From DATEDA01 sp963789885 (lineage in GTDB: Bacteria > Pseudomonadota > Gammaproteobacteria > Burkholderiales > SG8-39), in assembly GCA_963789885.1 (NCBI GenBank), contig CAWBNB010000010.1, positions 310,001 through 374,000 of the forward strand: a DNA stretch of 64,000 nucleotides, written 5' to 3'. Below the pieces are notes generated by a model, which saw nothing but the letters and a program-made list of their open reading frames with translations, was not told the DNA's origin and made no database searches. A program made the translations under genes and the position numbers. This document shows positions 1 through 8,924 of this stretch, one piece after another; position 1 is the stretch's first letter, and each line of letters begins with the position of its first letter.

Positions 1-7
1 GCAGTTG

Positions 8-1312
8 TCACCTCGCCATGACCTGCCGCGGCAGGTACAGGGCGATCTCCGGCCATACGCAAAGCAGGAGCAGTGCAGCCAGCAGGAGGAAGAAGAAGGG
101 GATCGAGGCCCTCGTCACCGCCATCAGGTCCCGTCCGGTGAGCGATTGCAGGATGTAGAGATTGAAGCCCACGGGCGGGGTGATCTGGGCGACCTCGATG
201 AGGACGATCAGGAAAATGCCGAACCAGACGAGGTCGATCCCGAGGGTCTGCACCATCGGCAGGACGACGGCGGCGGTCGAGACGATCATGGACACGCCGT
301 CGAGGAAGCATCCGAGGATTAGATAGAGCACAGTGAGGGCGAGGAGCAGCTCCCATCTGGAGAGATTCATCGTCTTCACGGTGCGCGCGAGCTGGTCGGG
401 AAGGCCGGAGTAGTCCATGAGCGCCGACAGAACCGAGGCGCCGGCGAGGATGAGCATGATCAGGACCGAGGTCCGCATGCCCGCGGAGATGCTCTCCTTC
501 AGGGTCCGCCAGTTCAGCGAGCCGCTCACTGCGGCGAGCACGAGCGAGCCGACCACGCCGAGCACCGCCGCCTCGGTCGGCGTCGCGAACCCGGCATAGA
601 TCGAGCCGATCACGACGACGATCAGGAAGAGCGTCGGGATGAGGCGACCCGACCGGCGGATCTTCTCGGCGAACCGCGTCCGCTCGTAGGCGGCCGGCAC
701 CTTGGCGGGGTTCGCCAGCGACCAGATGATGACGTAGCCCATGAATATCGCCACGATGAGCAAGCCGGGCAGCACGCCCGCGATGAACAACCTTGCGATC
801 GACACCTGGCCGACGATGCCATAGACGATCATCATGATCGACGGCGGGATGAGGATTCCGAGCGTGCCCGAGCCGGTGAGGGTCCCGATCATCATGGTCT
901 CGTCGTAGCCCTGACGCTTGAGCTCGGGCAGGGACATCCGGCCGATCGTCGCGCAGCAGACCCCCGACGAACCGACGATCGCCGCGAGGATGCTGCAGCC
1001 CACGATGTTCACGTGCAGCAGTCGGCCGGGCAGCCACGCCACCCATGGCGCGAGGCCCCGGAACATGTCCTCCGAGAGGCGCGTGCGGAACAGGATCTCG
1101 CCCATGAGCAGGAAGAGCGGCATCGCGGTGAGCGGCCAGCTGTTGATCCCGCCCCAGATGGCGGTCGCCACCAGCGATCCGGCGTTGTCCCCGCCGAGCG
1201 CGAGCAGCCCCACGAGCCCGACGGCGCCGAGCGCGAGCCCGACCCACAGCCCGCTCGCCAGCAGTCCGAACAGCAGCGCGAGCAGTGCCGAGATGCCGAG
1301 CGTCGCGCTCAC
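8..1312 (-). CDS. TRAP transporter large permease (DctM family)
   Basis: Large membrane subunit of a tripartite ATP-independent periplasmic (TRAP) transporter, which carries out Na+-driven uptake of a carboxylate. The 434-residue product is almost entirely hydrophobic, with about a dozen predicted membrane segments and the small-residue, Pro/Gly-rich loops usual for DctM; the length fits the family. It starts with GTG 19 nt after the stop of the small permease, and the substrate-binding protein lies upstream on the same strand, so DctP-DctQ-DctM form one operon. The substrate cannot be read from the sequence. The gene is complete: its stop is at 8-10. Confidence 0.93.
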   Translation of the reverse strand: MSATLGISALLALLFGLLASGLWVGLALGAVGLVGLLALGGDNAGSLVATAIWGGINSWPLTAMPLFLLMGEILFRTRLSEDMFRGLAPWVAWLPGRLLHVNIVGCSILAAIVGSSGVCCATIGRMSLPELKRQGYDETMMIGTLTGSGTLGILIPPSIMMIVYGIVGQVSIARLFIAGVLPGLLIVAIFMGYVIIWSLANPAKVPAAYERTRFAEKIRRSGRLIPTLFLIVVVIGSIYAGFATPTEAAVLGVVGSLVLAAVSGSLNWRTLKESISAGMRTSVLIMLILAGASVLSALMDYSGLPDQLARTVKTMNLSRWELLLALTVLYLILGCFLDGVSMIVSTAAVVLPMVQTLGIDLVWFGIFLIVLIEVAQITPPVGFNLYILQSLTGRDLMAVTRASIPFFFLLLAALLLLCVWPEIALYLPRQVMAR

Positions 1313-1331
1313 GGCCGGGCGCCTGCGCGGG

Positions 1332-1850
1332 TTATTCCGACTGCGTCGCGCCTTGCCCGGAGGCCGCTTCGAACGACGCGGTACCGCCGCCGAGCAGCGC
1401 GACGAGGTCCGCGAGCAGCGCGAGCGAGAAAAGCAGGAGCCCCAGGAAGACCGGTAGCTGCGGGATCCAGCGCGGGATCGCGAGCAGGCCCTCGCTCACG
1501 TCGCCGAAGCGCCAGGAGTCCCAGCAGAGCCAGAAGGCGTAGTAGCTGAACGCGAGGCAGACCGCGGCGCCCACCGCCACGCACCCGGTGTCGAACCTCC
1601 GCCGCCCCTGCGGCGACACCCGCGTCAGCAGCGTCTCGACCCGCACGTGCGCCCCGCTACGGTAGGCGACCGGCAGCCCGAGGAACGCCATGCCGACCAT
1701 GGCAAAGGTCGTGATCTCTTCGTGCCCGGGGAGGAGCACCCCGAACTGGCGCAGCACGATCGCGGCAAACAGGACGAGAACCATGCCCGCGAGCAGCAGG
1801 CACGCGATCGCCCCGGAGGCTTCGACGATCACACGCAACAGCTTGCGCAT
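1332..1850 (-). CDS. TRAP transporter small permease (DctQ family)
   Basis: Small four-helix membrane subunit of the TRAP transporter, which pairs with the large permease just downstream. The 172-residue protein has four hydrophobic segments (about residues 10-35, 45-70, 88-110 and 125-150), as expected for DctQ. The conserved LRQFG-type stretch after helix 1 is present (residues 33-37). It sits 51 nt after the DctP gene and 19 nt before DctM, which supports co-transcription. Confidence 0.9.
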   Translation of the reverse strand: MRKLLRVIVEASGAIACLLLAGMVLVLFAAIVLRQFGVLLPGHEEITTFAMVGMAFLGLPVAYRSGAHVRVETLLTRVSPQGRRRFDTGCVAVGAAVCLAFSYYAFWLCWDSWRFGDVSEGLLAIPRWIPQLPVFLGLLLFSLALLADLVALLGGGTASFEAASGQGATQSE

Positions 1851-1901
1851 ACTTCGGCCTCGCGTGCGGCGAGCTCTCGCCGTGGCTGTCGGCGCACGAC
1901 G

Positions 1902-2927
1902 CTATTTCTTCGCGTCGGAGCCTTGCGCCTGCCGGTAGCGCTCGAGGACGCTGCGCTGCTCGGGGGTGACGCGCTGCGCCCACTCGTCGACCATCGTCCG
2001 GCCGACCCCCTTCAGGTCGCCGAGCAGCTGCGGTGACGCCTCGGTCACGGCGATCCCGCGCTGCTTGAGCTCATCGGTCTGGGTCTTCGAGACCGACGTG
2101 CTGCGGTCCATGCCGCGCTTCTCGGCCTCGGCCGCGGCCGCGAGCACGGCGCGCTGGCGGTCCGGGCTCAGCTTCTTGAACTCCGCGTCGTTGACAACGA
2201 CGAAAAGCTTCGCGCGCATCGCCCCGACGTTGACGAAGTTCTTGGTGAAGTCCCAGGCCTGCGTGTCGATGCCGGTCTGGGGCGAGGTGAACATCGCGTC
2301 GATGAGTCCGGTCGCGAATGCCTGCGGCACCTCGCCGAACTGCACGACGAGGGGCTGCGCCTTGAGCAGCTCGCCCATGCGCTTGGTCTCGTTGCTGTAA
2401 ATGCGCAGTTTCAGGCCCGCCAAGTCGGCGCTCGTGCTGACCGGTTTCTTCGTGAAGAATCCCTGCGGCGGGAAGAACTCCGCGAACAGCACGCGGATCC
2501 CGCGTTTGGCGAACCACTGCTCGACATAGGGCTTGGAAGCGGACCACAGCTTCCAGGCCGATGCCTCGTCCGGGGCGACGAACGGTATGGCGTCGAGGGT
2601 GAACACCGGGTCCTGGTTGCCGAGGTTGGCGGCGTAGATCTCCCCGAACGCGACCTGGTTGCTCTGCACCGCGCGCAGGATGTCCGGCAGCTTCACCAGC
2701 GACTGGTTGTTGTGGAGCGTGACCTGGACCCCGCCCTTCGTGCGGCTGTCGACGTCGGCAAGGAACTCGCGCAGGTTGAGCGTCAGGTAGTTGTTGTCCG
2801 GATAACCCGAGGCCATCTTCAGGTCGGCGGCAAATCCCGTCTGACTCGCCGGCAGCGCGAGCGCGGCGCCGAGCAGCAAACCGAGCAAGGGCGCGCGTAG
2901 TGCGGAAGCGGAAGAAGAGCGACTCAT
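1902..2927 (-). CDS. TRAP transporter substrate-binding protein (DctP family)
   Basis: Periplasmic receptor of the TRAP system. I chose the ATG at 2927 over an upstream in-frame ATG at 2966 because an AGGAGGT Shine-Dalgarno lies just before it (2935-2941 complement). The 341-residue product has a Sec signal peptide of about 30 residues, then the DctP fold; the conserved block around GLKLRIYSNETKRMGELL (residues about 170-190) holds the arginine that normally binds the substrate carboxylate. It is first in the operon and faces the GntR gene at 3145, which probably controls it. A C4-dicarboxylate or another organic acid is the likely ligand class. Confidence 0.92.
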   Translation of the reverse strand: MSRSSSASALRAPLLGLLLGAALALPASQTGFAADLKMASGYPDNNYLTLNLREFLADVDSRTKGGVQVTLHNNQSLVKLPDILRAVQSNQVAFGEIYAANLGNQDPVFTLDAIPFVAPDEASAWKLWSASKPYVEQWFAKRGIRVLFAEFFPPQGFFTKKPVSTSADLAGLKLRIYSNETKRMGELLKAQPLVVQFGEVPQAFATGLIDAMFTSPQTGIDTQAWDFTKNFVNVGAMRAKLFVVVNDAEFKKLSPDRQRAVLAAAAEAEKRGMDRSTSVSKTQTDELKQRGIAVTEASPQLLGDLKGVGRTMVDEWAQRVTPEQRSVLERYRQAQGSDAKK

Positions 2928-3017
2928 GGCTTGACCTCCTTCTGGCGGATTCGCTGCAGCCGGCACCGCGCCCGCCGGCTCGCGAGCGACCGGCGGGCGG
3001 ACCGCAAACCTGCAAAA

Positions 3018-3027
3018 TGGTTAACCA
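3018..3027. promoter_or_regulatory. candidate GntR operator TGGTTAACCA
   Basis: A perfect 10-bp palindrome, TGGTTAACCA, in the 217-bp AT-richer gap between the divergent TRAP operon and the GntR gene. FadR-subfamily regulators commonly bind short TGGT/ACCA-type dyads, so this is a natural operator for the adjacent regulator. Assignment is by position and symmetry only. Confidence 0.5.
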
Positions 3028-3144
3028 AAGTGTGGGCTATCTGCTATCTTAAAGTCAACTATTTCTGGTGGCGCCGCCTGCCGGCCGGAAGCGAGGGATC
3101 GGGTTGGAACACACGGGCGACGAACGGACCTCGGGAGCCCCGCT

Positions 3145-3939
3145 TTGACCGTATTCGCACGAAGAAAGCCGACCCGCGCGCCAAGGATGAGTACCGGAGC
3201 GTCGCGTCCCGGGTCGCGACGGCCGCCCGCCGAGGATGAGGTATACGAGGGGATCTCCGCGGCGCTGCTCAACGGCAGGCTGCGCGCCGGCACTCAGCTG
3301 CGGGAGCGCCAGCTCGCGACGATCTTCGCCGTGACCCGCGGGTGCATCCGCAAGGTGCTCCACCGCCTCGGGCACGAAGGGCGCCTCGATCTCGTGCACA
3401 ACCGCGGGGCGTTCGTCCCGAAGCCGTCGCTGGCGGAGGCGCAGGCGATCTACGAGGCGCGCCGCGCGGTAGAGGCGGGAATCGTCGCCGTGCTCGCCGA
3501 GCGCATCACCGACGCGCAGGTTGCCGAGCTCCGCAAGCACGTCGCGGCCGAGCTCCGGGCCGCGGAAACCGGGCGACGCGGGGAGTCGGTCATCCTGTCC
3601 GGCGACTTCCACCTGCTCACTGCCGATCTCCTCGGCAATGCGGAGCTCGCGCAGCTCGTGCGCAAGCTCGTGTCGCGAACCCAGCTGATGGTCTCGCTCT
3701 ACGAGCCCCGCATCGCGTGGTCGTGCGGCGTGGAGGAACACGAGAAGATCCTCGCGGCTCTGGGTCGCCGCGACGCCACGTCGGCGATGCAGACGATGAT
3801 CGAGCATCTCACGCGGGTCGAAGGGCGCGTGACTGCGGCGCGCGACGAGTCCCGGTGGCTCGACGTCGAGGACGCGTTCGGCGACGCTCCGGCTCGCGCC
3901 GGCCGCAGCGGGCGCCGCGTCCGACGGCGGAGACGCTAG
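3145..3939 (+). CDS. GntR-family transcriptional regulator, FCD ligand domain
   Basis: DNA-binding regulator, probably of the divergent TRAP operon. An N-terminal winged helix (about residues 30-95, with the pattern RERQLATIFAVTRGCIRKVLHRL) is followed by an all-helical FCD ligand domain (about 105-235) containing the metal-binding Asp/His pattern: D near SGDFHLL, then H in EEHEKIL. The tail is arginine-rich. The TTG at 3145 has a GGAG 7 nt upstream; the ATG at 3187 is an alternative start with a poorly spaced AAGG. The ligand is presumably the TRAP substrate or a metabolite of it. Confidence 0.85.
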   Translation: MTVFARRKPTRAPRMSTGASRPGSRRPPAEDEVYEGISAALLNGRLRAGTQLRERQLATIFAVTRGCIRKVLHRLGHEGRLDLVHNRGAFVPKPSLAEAQAIYEARRAVEAGIVAVLAERITDAQVAELRKHVAAELRAAETGRRGESVILSGDFHLLTADLLGNAELAQLVRKLVSRTQLMVSLYEPRIAWSCGVEEHEKILAALGRRDATSAMQTMIEHLTRVEGRVTAARDESRWLDVEDAFGDAPARAGRSGRRVRRRRR

Positions 3940-3969
3940 CGACGGGTGCTACAAGCGGGGAGCCAGGAC

Positions 3970-4428
3970 ATGGATCACGAACAATACATGGACGTCGCAC
4001 TCGCACTGGCCGGGGAGGCGCTCGCGCGCGGCGACTGGCCGGTCGCCGCGGTAATCGTGCGCGAAGGCGCGATCGTCTCGACCGGCCAGGGTCGCCAGAA
4101 CAGCCGTGCCGATCCGACGCGGCACGCCGAGCTCGAGGCGATCCGCAGCGCGCTCAGCGCCGGAGCGAGCCTCGACGGAACGACGCTCTACTGCACCATG
4201 GAGCCGTGCCCGATGTGCGCGTGGGCGATCCGGACTGCCGGCATACGCACGGTCGTCCTCGGCGCGAGGCACGCCGACCTGCAGCGCACCGACCTCGGCC
4301 GCTACTCGATCGAGCGCTTTGCCGAACTGATGGGTTACCCGCTCGATCTGGTGACCGGTTGTCGCCAGGCGGAATGCGTCGCCCTGCGTCGCCGCTGGGG
4401 TCGGGACCAGGTCAGGACCGGGAACTGA
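3970..4428 (+). CDS. nucleoside/cytosine deaminase-fold zinc hydrolase
   Basis: CDA-fold zinc deaminase of 152 residues. Both zinc motifs are visible: HAELEAI (His ligand and catalytic Glu) and EPCPMCAWAI (the PCxxC pair). Proteins of this size include guanine deaminase, cytosine deaminase and TadA-like enzymes; the sequence does not decide which. A GTG at 3946 is in frame, but the ATG at 3970 follows a GGGAG-like site and gives the usual N-terminus. It lies 31 nt after the GntR gene and on the same strand, so it may be co-transcribed with it, perhaps linking the TRAP substrate to a nitrogenous base. Confidence 0.82.
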   Translation: MDHEQYMDVALALAGEALARGDWPVAAVIVREGAIVSTGQGRQNSRADPTRHAELEAIRSALSAGASLDGTTLYCTMEPCPMCAWAIRTAGIRTVVLGARHADLQRTDLGRYSIERFAELMGYPLDLVTGCRQAECVALRRRWGRDQVRTGN

Positions 4429-4458
4429 TCGGCCCGACGCCCGACCGACCGGCGATGC

Positions 4459-5262
4459 TCAGCCGGCCAGCGCGCCCCGGACCCCGCTCGTCCACGCGCT
4501 CGCCGCTGCCATCAGAAAGCCGATGTCGCTCTGCGTCGTGAGGAAGAGGCAGCCCTTGCGCACCAGCTCCGCCTGGCGGGCGGTGTCGCGGTGGCCGCCG
4601 ATGCCGGCGAACTTCCCGCGCGCCTTGCACACGGCGATCAGGCGTTCCTGCGCGGCGATGATCTCCGGATCCTCGAACTTGCCGGGCTTGCCCATGTTGG
4701 CGAGGAGATCGTTGCTGCCGAGGTGCAGGACGTCGACGCCGTCCACCGCCGCGATCGCGTCGAGGTTCTTCATGCCCTCGACGGTCTCGATCATGCATAC
4801 GAGGAGGCAGTGCTCGTCCAGAGCCGGCATGACCTGCGCGACCGGCACCGAGCGGTAGTCGAAGTGCGGGTAGCCGCCGCTCACCGAGCGCCGCCCGAGG
4901 GGCGCGAACCGGCAGATCTCGACCGCCCTGCGCGCATCGGCCGCGGTGGCGACGTCGGGGAACACGATGCCGGCCACGCCGTTGTCGAGCAGGAGCGACA
5001 CGTCGGGATCGTTCACGCTGCGCACGCGTACGAGCGGCGCGATGCCGATCGCGAGCGCGGTCTGGGCGATGTGCACGATCGTCTCGAGATTGAAGATCGA
5101 GTGCTGGATGTCGATGAAGATGAAGTCGTGCCCGGTGTTCTTCGCGATGCGCGCGATGTCGGCCGAGCGTCCGAGCCGGATGTTCATGCCGAGCGCGGGC
5201 TGGCCGGCGCGCATCCGCTCCTTCGCCGGATTCGTGAGCTTGATTTCGGCTGCAGCGGCCAT
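4459..5262 (-). CDS. HpcH/HpaI-family class II aldolase
   Basis: Metal-dependent pyruvate/oxaloacetate aldolase family (2,4-dihydroxyhept-2-enedioate aldolase, 2-keto-3-deoxy-sugar-acid aldolase). The 267-residue protein shows the family marks: FIDIQHS in place of the more common IDxEH, the substrate arginine in VRVRSVND, the metal Glu in MIETVEGMKN, and the metal Asp in HLGSNDLL. Final gene of a five-gene minus operon; 24 nt separate it from the dehydrogenase upstream. It would split a 2-oxo-4-hydroxy acid into pyruvate (or an analogue) and an aldehyde. The exact substrate is unknown. Confidence 0.9.
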   Translation of the reverse strand: MAAAAEIKLTNPAKERMRAGQPALGMNIRLGRSADIARIAKNTGHDFIFIDIQHSIFNLETIVHIAQTALAIGIAPLVRVRSVNDPDVSLLLDNGVAGIVFPDVATAADARRAVEICRFAPLGRRSVSGGYPHFDYRSVPVAQVMPALDEHCLLVCMIETVEGMKNLDAIAAVDGVDVLHLGSNDLLANMGKPGKFEDPEIIAAQERLIAVCKARGKFAGIGGHRDTARQAELVRKGCLFLTTQSDIGFLMAAASAWTSGVRGALAG

Positions 5263-5286
5263 GGGTGATCCTCCGTTCGATGCCGT

Positions 5287-6225
5287 TCAGGCGACCCGGG
5301 CTTTCGCCGGGATGTTGCCGTCGAGGACCGCGAGCAGGGTCTCGGCGACGGCGATCGAGCTCTTCGCCTGCGTCTCGAGCGTGCCGCCCCCGCCGTGCGG
5401 CGTGGCGACCACGTTCGGCAGGCCGAGGAGCGGATCGCGGTTGGTGGGCGGCTCGGCCTCGAAGACGTCGAGCCCCGCACCGAAGATCTTCCCCGCCTTC
5501 AGCGCGTCGTAGAGCGCCTGCTCGTCGACGACCCCGCCGCGCGCGGCGTTCACGATGATCGCGGTCGGCTTCAGCTTCGCGATCGCCGCGCGGCCGATGA
5601 TGTGCCGCGTCTCCGCGGTCAGCGGGACGTGCGGCGTGATGACGTCGGCCCGCGGCCACATCTGGTCGAGCGAGTCGAGGCGCTCGTGCGGGATGTCGGG
5701 CCAGATGTCGCGCGGCACGTACGGATCGTAGGCGAGGATGTGCGCGCCGAACGCGGCGTGGAACTTCCGCGCCACGCGCGTGCCGATGTTGCCCATGCCG
5801 ATGACGCCCACGGTCTTGCCGCCGAGCTCGAGGCCGAGGAACCGGGCACGGTCGATCGTGCTGCCGTCGAACCGGATCCGGCGATCGCATTCGGCCACCC
5901 GCCGCGCCACCGCGAGCGCGAGCCCGAGCGTCAGCTCGGCGACCGCATCGGCGTTGACGCCGGGCGTATTGCAGACGACGATGCCCTTGTCGCGTGCCGC
6001 CGCGAGATCGATGTTGTCGACGCCGACGCCCTGCTTCACCACCGCCTTCAGCCGCTTCGCGCGGGCAAAGTCGGCGGCCTGGATGCGCGTCAGCCGGATC
6101 ATCAGGCCGTCGGCGTCCTCGTGCCAGTTCTTGACGCGGGGATCGTCCCAGCGCACCACCTCGGCGCGCTTGGCGGCCAGTTCCACGCCGCCGGGGTAGA
6201 TCTCGTCGAGCACGTAAATCTTCAT
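5287..6225 (-). CDS. D-isomer-specific 2-hydroxyacid dehydrogenase
   Basis: NAD(P)-dependent oxidoreductase that interconverts 2-hydroxy and 2-oxo acids; phosphoglycerate-dehydrogenase-like, 312 residues. The Rossmann motif is GVIGMGNIGTRVA. The catalytic Arg lies in NAARGGVVDE, the Glu in FEAEPP and the His in ATPHGGGGT, so the Arg-Glu-His triad is complete. There is no ACT or other regulatory domain, so it is catabolic or salvage in type rather than the serine-pathway enzyme. Located 6 nt after the Bug receptor and before the HpaI aldolase in the same operon, it probably handles a hydroxy acid delivered by that receptor. Confidence 0.92.
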   Translation of the reverse strand: MKIYVLDEIYPGGVELAAKRAEVVRWDDPRVKNWHEDADGLMIRLTRIQAADFARAKRLKAVVKQGVGVDNIDLAAARDKGIVVCNTPGVNADAVAELTLGLALAVARRVAECDRRIRFDGSTIDRARFLGLELGGKTVGVIGMGNIGTRVARKFHAAFGAHILAYDPYVPRDIWPDIPHERLDSLDQMWPRADVITPHVPLTAETRHIIGRAAIAKLKPTAIIVNAARGGVVDEQALYDALKAGKIFGAGLDVFEAEPPTNRDPLLGLPNVVATPHGGGGTLETQAKSSIAVAETLLAVLDGNIPAKARVA

Positions 6226-6231
6226 ATCGCG

Positions 6232-7206
6232 TTACTCCGGTTTGATCCCGACCTCGCGCGCAAGCCGCGCGAACTTTTCCACCTCGGCCTTCACGTACGC
6301 CGCGAACTCGTCCGGCGACCCGCTCGCCTTGAGCTCGATCGCGCGCTCGGCGAAGCGGTTCACCAGCTCCTGCGAGGTCCACGCCTTGACGACCTCCGCG
6401 TGGAGCCGATTGACGACGTCGCGCGGCGTACCGGCCGGGGCGAGCATCAGGTTGATGGTGACGTCTTCGTACCCCGGATAGCCCGACTCGGCGATCGTGG
6501 GGATGTCCGGAAAGAGCGGCGAGCGCGCCAACGTCGTCACCGCGATCGCGCGGAGCTTGCCGGAGCGGGCCTGCGGCCCGGTCGTGCCGATCTGGTCGAA
6601 GAGCATCATCGTCTGCCCGCCGACGACGTCGGTGAGCGCCTGGGCGCTGCCCTTGTAGAAGATGTTGTTGAACTTCACGCCGGCGCGGTACGCGAAGAGC
6701 TCCGCCGCCATGTGGCCGGTCGACCCGTTGCCGGAGCTCGCGGTCGTCAGCTCGCCGGGCTTCGCCTTGGCGAGCGCGACGAGCTCGCCGAGCGTCTTGA
6801 CGGGAAGGCTGGGATGCGTCGCCACCATCATCGGTGCGCGGGCCGTCAGGGTGACCGGGACGAAGTCCTTGATCGGGTCGTAGCCCGGATTCGCGACGAT
6901 CGCCGGCGCAGACAGGAACGTCGTCGAGGTCGTGAGCAGCGTGTAGCCGTCCGGCGCCGACTTCGCGACGAGCTGGGTGCCGACGAGCGAGCTCGCGCTC
7001 GGCCGGTTCTCGACCACGACCGGCTGGCCGAGGCTCTTCGACATCGGCTCGGCGAGCGTCCGCGCGACGATGTCCACGGTGCCGCCGGGCGCGACCGGCA
7101 CGATGAAGCGGATCGCTTTCTCGGGATACGCGGCGAGCCCTGCGCCGAGCGGGGCGCAGGCGAGCGCGAGTGCCCCCGCCGCGCGCGCGAGACGTTCACG
7201 GGTCAT
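6232..7206 (-). CDS. Bug-family (TctC-like) tripartite tricarboxylate receptor
   Basis: Periplasmic binding protein of the Bug family, 324 residues, with a signal peptide of about 25 residues. It has the usual marks: the FIVPVAPGGTVDIVAR loop, the VVVENRP motif, the DGYTLL segment and the LRAIAVT block. The start ATG has GGAGGAG upstream. It lies inside an operon with two aldolase-type enzymes and a dehydrogenase, which suggests it captures the acid those enzymes degrade. No membrane TctA/TctB partner is in the window, as is usual for the many orphan Bug proteins in Burkholderiales. Confidence 0.93.
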   Translation of the reverse strand: MTRERLARAAGALALACAPLGAGLAAYPEKAIRFIVPVAPGGTVDIVARTLAEPMSKSLGQPVVVENRPSASSLVGTQLVAKSAPDGYTLLTTSTTFLSAPAIVANPGYDPIKDFVPVTLTARAPMMVATHPSLPVKTLGELVALAKAKPGELTTASSGNGSTGHMAAELFAYRAGVKFNNIFYKGSAQALTDVVGGQTMMLFDQIGTTGPQARSGKLRAIAVTTLARSPLFPDIPTIAESGYPGYEDVTINLMLAPAGTPRDVVNRLHAEVVKAWTSQELVNRFAERAIELKASGSPDEFAAYVKAEVEKFARLAREVGIKPE

Positions 7207-7228
7207 TGTTCTCTCTCCTCCAACGTCG

Positions 7229-8134
7229 TCAAAAGCCGTAGAGCCGCGCCGGGTTGTCGACGAGGATCTTCGCGAGCCGCACCGGGTCGCCGATCCACTC
7301 GTGCAGGCGGTTCAGGGCGCGGCCGTCGTCGATCGGAAAGAACGGCTCGACGACGTCGGGGGAGCGCGGCCCGTGTCCGCCGCCAGGATGCGGCCAGTCG
7401 GTGCCCCACACGATCCGGTCCGGGTTCGCGTCGACCAGCGCTCGTGCGAGCGGTCCCGCATCCGCCCACTCCGCGTGACCGGAGATCCGATAGCCCGCCG
7501 AGATCTTCACCCAGGTCTTCCCCTCCCGGAGCAGCGCGAGCAGCACGTCGAAGCCGGGCTGGCCCGGACCTCGTGCTGCGACGGCGTGTCCGAAATGGTC
7601 GATCACGAGGGGAACCGGCAGCGCGCGGATCGCGTCCGCGACCGACACGAGCACGGGCAGCGTGGTGTACGTCTGGACGTGCCAGCCGAAAGGCGCGGCA
7701 CGCGCCGCCGCCTGCTCGAGCTGGCGCCGCGCGATCGCGGGATCGCTCTGCCCCTGCGACTCGAGATTCACCCGCACCCCGCGGACGCCGGCGCGATGCA
7801 TCGATTGCAGCTCGGCGTCGGTGGTCCGTTCGTCGATCACCGCGACGCCGCGTGCCTGCGAGCCGCTGGCCGGCAGCCGCTGCAAGGCGTCGACCAAGCA
7901 GGCGTTGTCAGTGCCTTGCGGGCTCGCCTGCACGACGACGACCCGCGACAGGCCGAGCGCGCGCTGCAGCGCGAGCAGGTCTTCGACCGACGCCGGTCCG
8001 GGCGTGTACCTGCGGCCCGACCACAGCGGAAAGCGGTCGTACGGTCCGAAGACGTGCACGTGGCAGTCGCACGCGCCGGCGGGAACGCGGAACGCCGGCG
8101 CGGTATGCGCCACGCCGTGGATGCTCGCGGCCAT
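7229..8134 (-). CDS. amidohydrolase-2 family (LigI/PDC-lactonase-like)
   Basis: TIM-barrel metallohydrolase of 301 residues in the group of 2-pyrone-4,6-dicarboxylate lactonase and related lactone hydrolases. Motifs: CDCHVHVFGP (the HxH metal pair), VIDHFGH (metal His) and WGTDWPHP (metal Asp). It begins directly where the RraA-like gene ends. In protocatechuate 4,5-cleavage, LigI opens the pyrone and an RraA-fold aldolase (4-carboxy-4-hydroxy-2-oxoadipate aldolase) cuts the product, so this pairing is suggestive. Activity on PDC itself is an inference. Confidence 0.88.
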   Translation of the reverse strand: MAASIHGVAHTAPAFRVPAGACDCHVHVFGPYDRFPLWSGRRYTPGPASVEDLLALQRALGLSRVVVVQASPQGTDNACLVDALQRLPASGSQARGVAVIDERTTDAELQSMHRAGVRGVRVNLESQGQSDPAIARRQLEQAAARAAPFGWHVQTYTTLPVLVSVADAIRALPVPLVIDHFGHAVAARGPGQPGFDVLLALLREGKTWVKISAGYRISGHAEWADAGPLARALVDANPDRIVWGTDWPHPGGGHGPRSPDVVEPFFPIDDGRALNRLHEWIGDPVRLAKILVDNPARLYGF

Positions 8135-8869
8135 CTACTTGTACTTCTTCGTGAAGAGCTCGAGCATGCTCACGCCGGCCAGCACGTCCGCGCGCCGGCG
8201 GGCATCGCCTTCCTCGACCCGGCGCACCTCCGCGAGCACCGCCTCGGCGTGTCTGAACGGAACGAAGCACACGCCCGCCTCGTCGGCGACGACGAGATCG
8301 CCCGGCTCGACGCGCACGCCGGCGACGTGGACCGTGCCGTTGATGGCGACCGTGCGGAGCCGCCACTTGCCCGAGATCGGCGTCACACCGCGCGCCCACA
8401 CGGCGAGCCCGGCGGCGCGCGCCTCGTCCGGGTCGCGCACCCCGCCGTCGACGATCGCGCCGATCTCGCCCTGGCGGTGGCCGATCGTCGCCGACAGCCC
8501 GCCGAGATTCGACACGCCCGGCAGGCCCTCGATCACCAGCACGTCGCCCCGCTGCGCGAGGTTGTGCGCCTCGCCCTCGCCCTGCCCGTTCACCTTGTCG
8601 CGCGCAGCGCGATGCGGTTGCAGCTCGTGCGTGACGTTCCGGACGGTGAGTGCAGGTCCGACGATCTTCGCCCCGGGGGTGAGCGGCGCGAGCACGCTCG
8701 CAGGAATCGCTCCGGGCAGCCCGAGCTCGTCGAGGGCGTCGGACACCGAGCCGGTGGGCCCGGCGAGTCCGCGGAAGCCGTCGACGACCGCGGCGGGCAG
8801 CCGCGGCAGCTCGAAGAGGTGGATCGCCTCGCGCGGCACGCGGCCCAGCAGCTTCCGTTCTGTCGTCAT
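8135..8869 (-). CDS. RraA-like/4-carboxy-4-hydroxy-2-oxoadipate aldolase family
   Basis: RraA-fold protein of 244 residues. Catabolic members are class II aldolases that split 4-carboxy-4-hydroxy-2-oxoadipate or 4-hydroxy-4-methyl-2-oxoglutarate and decarboxylate oxaloacetate. The conserved GAIVDGGVRDPDEA stretch carries the Arg and Asp used for pyruvate and metal binding, and PGDLVVADEAGVCFVP near residue 210 is typical. First gene of the minus operon; a 17-bp dyad lies in the divergent gap upstream. The adjacent LigI-like gene argues for aldolase activity rather than the RNase E inhibitor role of E. coli RraA. Confidence 0.9.
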   Translation of the reverse strand: MTTERKLLGRVPREAIHLFELPRLPAAVVDGFRGLAGPTGSVSDALDELGLPGAIPASVLAPLTPGAKIVGPALTVRNVTHELQPHRAARDKVNGQGEGEAHNLAQRGDVLVIEGLPGVSNLGGLSATIGHRQGEIGAIVDGGVRDPDEARAAGLAVWARGVTPISGKWRLRTVAINGTVHVAGVRVEPGDLVVADEAGVCFVPFRHAEAVLAEVRRVEEGDARRRADVLAGVSMLELFTKKYK

Positions 8870-8924
8870 GGCAGCTCCGTGAGCACCGTCGACCTCACTC
8901 GATGAGAATCCACTCGACCATCCG

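Noticed and set aside
5395..8154. 919-codon plus-strand frame over the RraA/Bug operon
   Set aside because: It is the reverse-strand shadow of five well-conserved minus-strand genes in GC-rich DNA.
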